Source of the DNA: Chlorobiota bacterium
GTDB taxonomy: Bacteria; Bacteroidota; Bacteroidia; Bacteroidales; F082
Length of the DNA: 51,390 bases
Reading direction: 5' to 3'
Assembly (NCBI GenBank): GCA_030596395.1
Contig: JAUVKF010000013.1
Coordinates: forward strand, 1-51,390
Every line of letters starts with the position of its first letter. Position 1 is the first letter of the stretch. This document shows, piece after piece, positions 25,355-32,289 of this stretch. The position numbers and the translations under genes were made by a program. A model generated the notes under the pieces. The model ran no database searches. It worked only from the letters and a program-made list of their open reading frames with translations, and was not told the origin of the DNA.

Positions 25355-28213
25355 TCAATTTATCTGATACTTAAATCCAAACTCGAATATCATACCGCGG
25401 GCAAATTGACGATAGATATATACCTGATCTTTAAAGGCATAGGTTTCCTTGTAATTTGAATTCAGAAGGTTTTTCACACGAAAATCAAGTCTCCATCTTT
25501 CTGCAATTCTCTTTCCAGCAGTAAGATTTAAAGAGTGAAACGGTTGTGCCAAAACATCAGGTGTACCGCCTTTTACATTGATCACGATTTTTGGACCACT
25601 AACATTATATACAAGATTTACATCCAAACCAATATCCGGATTATTGTAAATCAGATAAGCATTTATAATATAAGGAGATTGACCAAACATTGGCCGAGTA
25701 TCTTTTGCCGAAGGATCAGTAGCGCGAATTGCTTCCAATTCCAATGTGGCAACAGTTACTTCCGAATAGATATAGGTAAAATTAAGACCAATTTTAAAAT
25801 GCCGTAAAGCATTGGTAAAATCCAGGGTTTTTCTGAAATCGAGTTCAACACCATAAACATTTGCTTGATTCACATTTTGCCAGGTTAATTCAGGGTTTTG
25901 AGCTTTCGGATTATCCACAACTTCAATAGGATCGTAAAAGATTTTAGCAAAAGCACCTAAGGATATTATTTCACCGGGTTTAAAATAGTATTCCCACCGG
26001 AAATCAAAGTTATCAATTAGGGTACGTTTTAGAGAGTCGTTACCTACCCAAACCTCACCGCCTGCAAAATCTTCCGAAGCATATGGAGCCAGTTCCCTGA
26101 ATGTCGGCCTGGCTAGTGTACGGCTGTAGTTGGCACGCAGATTCATCTTATCGGTTATCATATAAGTAAGATTGAGAGCAGGTAAGATGTCATTATTCTT
26201 CAGATAACCAGCTGTTAATGAGGTGTCTTTGCTTGCAGAATTGATCTGTGTGTATTCGTACCTGGCTCCAGCAATTATCCTGAGCTTTTTCCAGGCCAGT
26301 GCATCAATCATCGCATAACCGGCACCAACAGTTTGGTCGGCCTTATAGCTATTTTTTTTATCATCATCCGGAACGCCTTGTACATATAGCCCAAAATTCT
26401 GGCCTGTCGATGGATTAAAACCACTATAATTGATTCCTGTCATTGAATCGGCTACAAATTCAGATATATCTCCGTTATAGATATTTGGTGCTAATTGGAA
26501 TTGATAGTTAATACGAGTTTCGTTGAAATCCCTTTCTTTATAGGAGTAAACACCGCCAAATTTTAATTTAGGGGCCTGAGCTTTCTGTCCAAGGTCAATA
26601 ATGAAATTACCTTTAAAGAAATAGTTTATCTCGCGCATTTCACGGTAAAATCGTGATGGAATTTTGTAAATGGCTGGTTCAATTGAATAATCATTCGGAT
26701 ATTCAAGATCCGGGTAATAGCTGTTAGTGAAAAACCGCATATCAGGTTCGTCTTGTTGTGATTCTGTTAACGAGCCGGTCCATTCGAATTTTAATTTACT
26801 AAGCTTTTCAAAATAATGTTTGCCACTTAATTGGCCATTATTGAGTGATCGCTGTAGCCACTGAAGTTTTCGAGTTTCAATAATTAAATTTTCAACATCA
26901 TCTGATGGTTTAACACCAAACATATAACGGGCAGAACTTCGACCACTCTGATTTTTAAAGAGATTTATGCCGATTTTATGGTTACCACCAAATTTATACG
27001 TAATATTACCCAATGCTCCCCACAAAACTTCGCTCATGCCCTGGTTATCATTGTATTCGTGCTCTTTTGTTAAAGTAACATCATCTGCTCCTCCAAGCTT
27101 ATACCTTCCTTTTATTCCATCTTCGTAAAATTCCTCATTGTATTTGTAAGACAATCCGAAAGTATAACCCAATTGATTGCCTTTTTTACCCACATTAAAT
27201 TGATTTCCAATTGAAAAACTCAAACTTCCATTCAAATATGATTGAACTCTTTCCGGTCCCATTATCTTGTTGAAATCCATTGTAATGCTTGTCAACTCGG
27301 ATCTGTTTGATGGATAAACTGGTATTTTCCCTTTCGCGGATTCTGGAATATTGCGGAAACCATTGTCAAATCCAAGAATATCCGTTGAACTTCCCTGATA
27401 TCCTGGGAAATTAGAATTTAAACTGGCATTGGTGTTATAACCAAGTCTAAATCCGAAAGACAGGGTATATTGTTCAGGAAAGTCTTTGGTAACAATATTA
27501 ATCAAACCCCCGGTAAAATCAGCAGGCAAATCAGGGCTGAAGCTTTTGTAAACGATAATATTATCAATCAGGTTAGTTGGAAATATATCCATCTGAACCG
27601 TGTTCCTGTTTGGATCGAGACCGGGAATATCGGCACCATTTAGTGTTGTTTTGCTGTATCTGTCGCCCAAACCCCTTACATACACATATTTCCCTTCTTC
27701 AACATTTACTCCGGTAACTCTTCTTAATGCACCGGCAGCTTCACTGTCTCCACCCCGCGACATTTGTTGTGCTGATAATCCATCAATGACATTGGCCGAT
27801 TTTCTCTGAACAGTAAGTAAAGCAGCTTCAGTACGTTGTTCCATTTTAGCTGTTACTACAACCTCTTGCAGGCCTACACTTACAGTTAGCAGTTTCACAT
27901 TAATAATCGAAACTTCACCGTCTTTAATTTCGATATTTTCAAATGTTTGTGATTCATATGAAATATACTGGCAAAGGAATGTGTAATTGCCAGGTTCAAT
28001 ATCAATAATAGAATAATTACCATCCAGATCAGTTGCTGAACCAGTAGTTGTGCCCGCAATCATTATGGTGGCACCAATAAGTTCTTCACCTGTATCACCA
28101 TCAATAATCTTACCGCGAAGGATTCCCTGAGCCATTATCTGTACAAAAAGGAATGAGAAAAGAGCCAGCAAAAATGCTTGTTTTAGAATTCTTTTCGTGG
28201 CAACATCTTTCAT
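25355..28213 (-). CDS. TonB-dependent outer-membrane receptor with CarboxypepD_reg-like extension
   Basis: The 952 residues contain a signal peptide (ending QIMAQ), a CarboxypepD_reg-like domain at about 30-115 (GKIIDGDTGEELIGA), a plug domain (VVVTAKMEQRTEAAL, GVNVEEGKYVYVRGLGDRYS, LPADFTGGLINIVTKDFPEQ), and a 22-strand-type barrel ending FEFGFKYQIN. Such receptors import substrates with energy from TonB-ExbBD. Upstream in the operon is a surface lipoprotein that is not SusD-like, so this is not a classic glycan SusCD pair. Four phased Pho-type boxes in front of the operon suggest induction by phosphate limitation and a phosphorus-containing substrate. That is inference. Confidence 0.93.
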   Translation of the reverse strand: MKDVATKRILKQAFLLALFSFLFVQIMAQGILRGKIIDGDTGEELIGATIMIAGTTTGSATDLDGNYSIIDIEPGNYTFLCQYISYESQTFENIEIKDGEVSIINVKLLTVSVGLQEVVVTAKMEQRTEAALLTVQRKSANVIDGLSAQQMSRGGDSEAAGALRRVTGVNVEEGKYVYVRGLGDRYSKTTLNGADIPGLDPNRNTVQMDIFPTNLIDNIIVYKSFSPDLPADFTGGLINIVTKDFPEQYTLSFGFRLGYNTNASLNSNFPGYQGSSTDILGFDNGFRNIPESAKGKIPVYPSNRSELTSITMDFNKIMGPERVQSYLNGSLSFSIGNQFNVGKKGNQLGYTFGLSYKYNEEFYEDGIKGRYKLGGADDVTLTKEHEYNDNQGMSEVLWGALGNITYKFGGNHKIGINLFKNQSGRSSARYMFGVKPSDDVENLIIETRKLQWLQRSLNNGQLSGKHYFEKLSKLKFEWTGSLTESQQDEPDMRFFTNSYYPDLEYPNDYSIEPAIYKIPSRFYREMREINYFFKGNFIIDLGQKAQAPKLKFGGVYSYKERDFNETRINYQFQLAPNIYNGDISEFVADSMTGINYSGFNPSTGQNFGLYVQGVPDDDKKNSYKADQTVGAGYAMIDALAWKKLRIIAGARYEYTQINSASKDTSLTAGYLKNNDILPALNLTYMITDKMNLRANYSRTLARPTFRELAPYASEDFAGGEVWVGNDSLKRTLIDNFDFRWEYYFKPGEIISLGAFAKIFYDPIEVVDNPKAQNPELTWQNVNQANVYGVELDFRKTLDFTNALRHFKIGLNFTYIYSEVTVATLELEAIRATDPSAKDTRPMFGQSPYIINAYLIYNNPDIGLDVNLVYNVSGPKIVINVKGGTPDVLAQPFHSLNLTAGKRIAERWRLDFRVKNLLNSNYKETYAFKDQVYIYRQFARGMIFEFGFKYQIN

Positions 28214-28304
28214 TTTTGTCGGGAGTTAATGAATGATGAAAGTGGCCTTAAGGATAAACCTAAGACCACTTTCTTTTGCAGTTATTTATGTATATGAAAT
28301 AGAA

Positions 28305-29681
28305 TTAGTTTGTCATATACTTTGAGAAAAGTGACCAGCCGGCTGCCCAATTGTTTGAAGGATCAAATGCACCTTTGTAATTAGTAGTTGTAAACCAGTT
28401 GTCGAGGACCGGAGCCATATCTCCACCTACATCATTCCCCGGAATTGGATTAAAGTATGAGTTTTGTTCATTAATTTCAATACCAGGGTCTTTAAGCTCG
28501 TTTGCATTTTCAGCAAATGAACCGGACACTGCATTGCGTGGTGCATCAATATCTTCAGCAGGAACATCATCTGCTGCTGACACATTGAATATAGGATCCT
28601 GAGCAACAGCCCAGAAAATATTGTTTTTTAAGGTAAGCTTACCATTTTCAAATTGCTGGTATGAATCCTGTCCAATTAGTAATTCAATATCCACACCTTT
28701 ATCCTGGTTCATAAGGATTGAATTGGCATAGTGTCCGCCAGCGTTATCGCGGAAGGTTATTTGTCTTTTACCCGCACCGGCACCCCGTCCGATGTAGGTG
28801 ACATTGTGAATAGTAGGAATAGCATAAGGATCTCCTGTTTCAGGATCGGTTCCTCCATCATGCTCTCCCAGTCGGTCGCCTCTATCATAACCCTGAACAG
28901 CAAGCCAGAATTGACCATATCCACTGTATCCCTGGTCATAGTCAAAACTATCATCTCCAACAAATGCTACAATGATGTTTTTCAAACGAGGCGCACCGCC
29001 AAAAAACTCAACACCGTCATCTTTATTTGCAAAAACCTCTACATATTCGATTGTGGTATTCTTCCCAACGCCTCCAAGGGTCAATCCATTGATTTCGTTT
29101 CCTTCTCCAATGTCAGTTCCGCCATGACGGATAGAAACATATTTAAAAGTACCTGAATTGTCATTGTCATCGTCTCCTCCGTAGAGGCCGCGAGGTTCCG
29201 TTTTGGCAATACCCTCTATCTGTTGCTCTCCAGGTACTGTATTCAATTTGGCTTTACCAAGGATGATCACGCCTCCCCATAGGCCGTTATCAAGATCTGG
29301 AACTGATCCCTGAAGGTCATCAGCTTGTGCTGTGAAAATAATTGGTAATGCAGAAGTGCCTTCTGCCAGAATCTTTCCACCGCGTGAAACAATTAATGCT
29401 GATGCATTTTCTCCTTGCCCCGGTTTACCTTTTATAATAGTACCGGGCTCAATAGTTAATGTCTGACTATCATTAACAAATACTAAACCATCAAGTAAGT
29501 AAACATTGTCTGCAGTCCATGTATCTGTTCCTGTTCCACTGCCATTATCTTTGATAACTATTTCATCATTCGGGTCCGGATCAGGATCCGGGTCAGGATT
29601 ATCATTATCTTTTTTACATCCTGATATTGAAACTACAACAGCCAAAGCAAGAATGGCTAACAAGTAAATTATTTTTTTCAT
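28305..29681 (-). CDS. surface lipoprotein with right-handed beta-helix-like repeats, partner of TonB receptor
   Basis: I place the start at the ATG read from 29681, because the 19 residues upstream would precede a clear lipoprotein signal peptide (MKKIIYLLAILALAVVVSISGC). After the lipid Cys comes KKDNDN and a (DP)n linker, an acidic tract like those that send Bacteroidota lipoproteins to the cell surface. The 458-residue chain then shows TIEPGTIIKG, IFTAQADDLQG, WGGVIILGKA, and IEYVEVFANKDDGVEFFGG, typical of parallel beta-helix proteins. It precedes the TonB receptor by about 90 bp and may act as its substrate-binding partner instead of a SusD protein. Confidence 0.85.
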   Translation of the reverse strand: MKKIIYLLAILALAVVVSISGCKKDNDNPDPDPDPDPNDEIVIKDNGSGTGTDTWTADNVYLLDGLVFVNDSQTLTIEPGTIIKGKPGQGENASALIVSRGGKILAEGTSALPIIFTAQADDLQGSVPDLDNGLWGGVIILGKAKLNTVPGEQQIEGIAKTEPRGLYGGDDDNDNSGTFKYVSIRHGGTDIGEGNEINGLTLGGVGKNTTIEYVEVFANKDDGVEFFGGAPRLKNIIVAFVGDDSFDYDQGYSGYGQFWLAVQGYDRGDRLGEHDGGTDPETGDPYAIPTIHNVTYIGRGAGAGKRQITFRDNAGGHYANSILMNQDKGVDIELLIGQDSYQQFENGKLTLKNNIFWAVAQDPIFNVSAADDVPAEDIDAPRNAVSGSFAENANELKDPGIEINEQNSYFNPIPGNDVGGDMAPVLDNWFTTTNYKGAFDPSNNWAAGWSLFSKYMTN

Positions 29682-29748
29682 CTTTAATTTAATTATAAGA
29701 TTATGGTTATTTGTTTGCGTATTTACTCTGCAAATCAAGAGAATGAAT

Positions 29749-29788
29749 GTTAGGTGAATGTTAAGTTTGTATTAGGTTAATGTTAAGT
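29749..29788 (-). promoter_or_regulatory. four tandem 11-bp-phased PhoB/PhoP-like boxes
   Basis: On the plus strand GTTAGGT, GTTAAGT, ATTAGGT and GTTAAGT start at 29749, 29760, 29771 and 29782, exactly 11 bp apart. Read toward the minus-strand operon they are ACTTAAC/ACCTAAC-type repeats. Tandem TTAACA-like repeats with an 11-bp period are the known form of response-regulator Pho boxes (for example Bacillus PhoP). They lie about 68-107 bp upstream of the lipoprotein start, a position suited to activation. Confidence 0.6.
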
Positions 29789-29891
29789 TTTTCTTTCATG
29801 TATTAACATTAAATAAATATCAATTAAAAATATGGGCTGATAGCATTAACTCATTGTAATTATTATCTTTACCTCATCATTTATTTAACAG

Positions 29892-30482
29892 ATGACTGAT
29901 ATCTCATCAGATAAAACCAACATTAAACACAAGCTATTCCCTGAAAAATGGGTTGAAAATCACGGTGATTACCTCTACAATTATGCTTACACCCGTGTTC
30001 AATCGAAAGAACTGGCTGAGGACCTTGTTCAGGAAACTTTTATTGCTGCACTTAAAGCGGCGAATTCTTTTAAGGGTAAAAGCACCGAAATAACCTGGTT
30101 GATTTCCATATTGAAAAGAAAGGTGATTGATCATTACCGCAAATCAAGTACCAAAAAAGAAATCACATCATCTGAATTTTCCAGCCCCTTCCAAAATGAC
30201 GGAATGTGGAAAGGTCATTGGTATATGGACCGGGGTCCAAAAAATTGGCCGAGTGAGCTTGACGACCCGATTCACCGGGCTGAATTTCGTAAAATACTGG
30301 AATACTGCCTGTCAATTTTGCCCGAAAAATGGAAAGCAGTTTTCATACTCAAATTTATGGAAGATGCAAACAGCGACGAAATTTGTAAGGAGCTCGAATG
30401 CACGCCGTCTAACTTTTGGGTTATGCTACACCGAACAAGGTTAAAATTACGCGAATGCATTGAAATTAAGTGGCTTAAATGA
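29892..30482 (+). CDS. ECF-family RNA polymerase sigma factor
   Basis: The 196 residues have sigma region 2 (YNYAYTRVQSKELAEDLVQE followed by TFIAALKAANSF) and region 4 (LSILPEKWKAVFILKFMED, then SDEICKELECTPSNFWVMLHRTR with a helix-turn-helix). They lack sigma regions 1 and 3, as ECF factors do. The stop overlaps the start of the next gene by 4 bp (ATGA), and that gene encodes its probable anti-sigma factor. It faces away from the lipoprotein/TonB operon. The nearest candidate target is the ECF-type promoter at 30877-30905, in front of the EGKCG-repeat gene. Confidence 0.93.
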   Translation: MTDISSDKTNIKHKLFPEKWVENHGDYLYNYAYTRVQSKELAEDLVQETFIAALKAANSFKGKSTEITWLISILKRKVIDHYRKSSTKKEITSSEFSSPFQNDGMWKGHWYMDRGPKNWPSELDDPIHRAEFRKILEYCLSILPEKWKAVFILKFMEDANSDEICKELECTPSNFWVMLHRTRLKLRECIEIKWLK

Positions 30483-30778
30483 GTAAAATGAAAGAAATAA
30501 TCGGAAAGGGCATGAACACAATTATGCTTGATTGCAACAAAGCTACTTTATATGCCACAAAAAATGAAGTAGAAGAGCTGGGTTGTGTAAAAAGGATTCA
30601 ACTAAAAATGCATCTTGCCACATGTAAACTATGCCGATCATTTGTTGAGCAATCTAAAATTATCTCATCTGAAGTTACTTCCATCAAGGAAATTGACGAA
30701 AACAATCTCAAAGTGCATCTCACCGAACAGCAGAAAGAGAATTTACAGGAAACAGTTGAGAACAATTTATACCGGTAA
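30479..30778 (+). CDS. zinc-finger anti-sigma factor-like protein
   Basis: The 99-residue protein has the anti-sigma zinc-finger arrangement: an upstream Cys in ELGCVKR and HLATCKLC (His-x3-Cys-x2-Cys). There is no membrane segment, so it would be cytosolic, possibly a redox- or metal-sensing form. Translational coupling to the ECF sigma gene supports the assignment. The C-terminal part (LTEQQKENLQETVENNL) is a short amphipathic helix. What signal it senses is unknown. Confidence 0.82.
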   Translation: MSKMKEIIGKGMNTIMLDCNKATLYATKNEVEELGCVKRIQLKMHLATCKLCRSFVEQSKIISSEVTSIKEIDENNLKVHLTEQQKENLQETVENNLYR

Positions 30779-30876
30779 CCTGGGGTTACAGTTGGTATAA
30801 AACCATTTCTTTGCAATTTACACCCTTCTTTTTAAAGCTTGCCATTTCCTTTATGTACATTTTGTGTTTGATTTGT

Positions 30877-30905
30877 TGTAAGGAATATAAATTGTCCCCG
30901 TCTAA
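30877..30905 (+). promoter_or_regulatory. putative ECF-sigma promoter upstream of the EGKCG-repeat gene
   Basis: TGTAAG (30877-30882) and CGTCTAA (30899-30905) are separated by 16 bp. This resembles the two-part ECF promoter with a CGTC-type -10. It would give a leader of about 40 nt before the ATG at 30952. Confidence 0.45.
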
Positions 30906-30951
30906 ACTTCAAACAATTTAGAAAATCATCAAATAACTAATTAAATTTATC

Positions 30952-31344
30952 ATGAAAAATTCAAGAAAAAGCTCAATCCTTTTTGCCGGCCTGTTCATTT
31001 TCGGTATTCTTTTATCCAGTTCGTTCACGGCAACTGCAACAAATGCGGTTTCATACGATGGCGATGAATTATATGAATTAAAATGTGACGGCAAAACAAC
31101 CGAAGCCAAAACAAAAGAAGGAAAATGTGGCGAAGGCAAGTGCGGTGAAGCAACCTCAAAAGAAGCAAAAACCGGAACAGTAAAATCAGATAAAAATGCT
31201 AAAACTACTGAAGGCAAATGTGGCGAAGGCAAATGCGGTGAGGCAACCTCAAAAGAAGCAAAAACCGGAACAGCAGTGAAATCAGATAAAAATGCTAAAA
31301 CCACTGAAGGAAAATGTGGTGAAGGCAAATGTGGTGTATCATAA
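30952..31344 (+). CDS. exported EGKCG-repeat peptide, HvfA/bufferin-like RiPP metallophore precursor candidate
   Basis: The 130-residue protein has a signal peptide (hydrophobic about 8-22, cleavage near residue 30). The low-complexity Lys/Glu/Gly/Cys mature part carries six EGKCG motifs as three EGKCGEGKCG pairs at residues 56-65, 87-96 and 119-128, plus one other Cys (45). EGKCG repeats in exported peptides are the signature of bufferins (HvfA), copper-handling RiPPs whose cysteines are converted to thiooxazoles by an MNIO enzyme with a DUF2063 partner. Those enzymes are not in this window. The next gene is DoxX-like, and the preceding pair is ECF sigma/anti-sigma, both common with bufferins. 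Without maturation it could still be an unmodified metal-binding peptide. Confidence 0.75.
   Translation: MKNSRKSSILFAGLFIFGILLSSSFTATATNAVSYDGDELYELKCDGKTTEAKTKEGKCGEGKCGEATSKEAKTGTVKSDKNAKTTEGKCGEGKCGEATSKEAKTGTAVKSDKNAKTTEGKCGEGKCGVS
31147..31335 (+). repeat. tandem coding repeats of 93 and 96 bp in the EGKCG-peptide gene
   Basis: Two consecutive units encode EATSKEAKTGT-(A)VKSDKNAKTTEGKCGEGKCG-type blocks of 31 and 32 residues. The second has one extra Ala codon. The near-identical DNA suggests recent duplication, so copy number may vary between strains. Confidence 0.8.
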
Positions 31345-31363
31345 AGTAACCCACTTCATATTA

Positions 31364-31400
31364 ATGAGACTGTCATTGTAACAAATGGCAGTCTCTTCAC
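31364..31400 (+). terminator. rho-independent terminator between EGKCG-peptide gene and doxX-like gene
   Basis: Arms GAGACTGTCATT and AATGGCAGTCTC pair with one G-T position and are followed by a weak T/A-rich tail. It may reduce read-through so that the peptide is made in excess of the DoxX-like protein. Confidence 0.65.
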
Positions 31401-31573
31401 AAAAAATCCAGGCCTGCTATATCAAATCTGTTTAACGAACCGGTTTACCATACAACCCAAACCGGATACTCTACCGAAAAAAATTGTTCTTAGCTATTTT
31501 GTGGTGAATGATTCGATGAATCGTATTATATTGCTATGCTCTTTTCTCTCGTTAATAATTAATCAAAAGAAAT

Positions 31574-32020
31574 ATGAATACGATAATAAAAATGTACCAT
31601 ACTATAGCAAGTTGGTTGGATCACTTATCGGATATGCCATTGCTCATCATCAGGATTATTATTGCCTATGGATTCTGGGGCCCCGGCATGATGAAATGGA
31701 ATAATATAGGTAATGTGGCAGAATGGTTTGGCAGTTTAGGTATTCCTTTTCCAACATTCAATGCTTATTTGTCAGCTACCACAGAAATTGGAGGTGCTAT
31801 CCTGCTAATACTTGGCTTGGGGACAAGAATTATCAGTATTCAATTAATGATACTTATGTTAGTTGCCGTATTTACAGTACATATAGGCAATGGATTCGAA
31901 GCGGGAAATAATGGTTTCGAAATTCCACTTTATTACTTGACAATGTTATTTACTTTGCTTATCTTTGGTGGCGGAAAGATTAGTATAGACTTTTTCATAA
32001 GTCGTGCAACCTTAGCATGA
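31574..32020 (+). CDS. DoxX/HvfX-like integral membrane protein
   Basis: The 148-residue protein has four predicted membrane helices (IIRIIIAYGFWGPG, an AYLSATTEIGGAILLIL region, IISIQLMILMLVAVFTVHI, and YYLTMLFTLLIF). It has the DoxX-family features R-x-x-x-AYGFWGPGMMKW, IPFPTFNAYLSA, and NGFEAGNNGFEIPLYY. DoxX-like proteins (HvfD/HvfX) are regular companions of bufferin genes and are thought to help with redox or maturation at the membrane. Here it follows the EGKCG-peptide gene by 229 bp with a terminator between. I chose the ATG at 31574; an overlapping ORF in another frame is a shadow. Confidence 0.85.
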   Translation: MNTIIKMYHTIASWLDHLSDMPLLIIRIIIAYGFWGPGMMKWNNIGNVAEWFGSLGIPFPTFNAYLSATTEIGGAILLILGLGTRIISIQLMILMLVAVFTVHIGNGFEAGNNGFEIPLYYLTMLFTLLIFGGGKISIDFFISRATLA

Positions 32021-32077
32021 TTTTTGTAGTCTTTAAGATACTTCCCTATTTTCATTAGGCGATAGTTTTGGTTAATC

Positions 32078-32117
32078 TGGGAACTTATAGGGCGGCCTGC
32101 CAGGGCCGTCCTTCCCA
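32078..32117. repeat. large GC-rich palindrome after doxX-like gene
   Basis: Outer arms TGGGAA and TTCCCA enclose inner arms GGGCGGCC and GGCCGTCC (7 of 8 paired) around TGCCAG. It may serve as terminator for the doxX-like gene or be another REP-type element. It contrasts with AT-rich surroundings. Confidence 0.6.
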
Positions 32118-32289
32118 TTTTATAGCCGGTAATTATTATGCACTTATCCTAAAATTGTTAATTACTTGTTAAAAAATTGATCTTCGGTTTTTTATGCCTT
32201 AGTTTTGAATTCTAACTATCAAATTTACCCTTTTAGAATTACTGTTTAATTATGGTTCATATTTAAAATGGGCCTTCAAAAATCTGCCT

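Noticed and set aside
29682..29738. 19-residue N-terminal extension of the beta-helix lipoprotein
   Set aside because: It would place hydrophilic residues before a complete lipoprotein signal peptide that starts at the ATG read from 29681.
30918..31328. Minus-strand ORF encoding a Pro/Ser/Phe-rich repeat protein
   Set aside because: It is the antisense shadow of the EGKCG-repeat gene. Its repeats mirror the duplicated units, and it lacks a plausible start context and signal peptide.
30952..31344. Classical metallothionein
   Set aside because: It has a signal peptide and the specific EGKCG repeat instead of the dense CxC/CxxC pattern of metallothioneins, and its neighbours fit the bufferin type better.
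31501..31704. Small ORF overlapping the doxX-like gene
   Set aside because: It is in a different frame, has no family features and is explained by the overlap with the DoxX protein.
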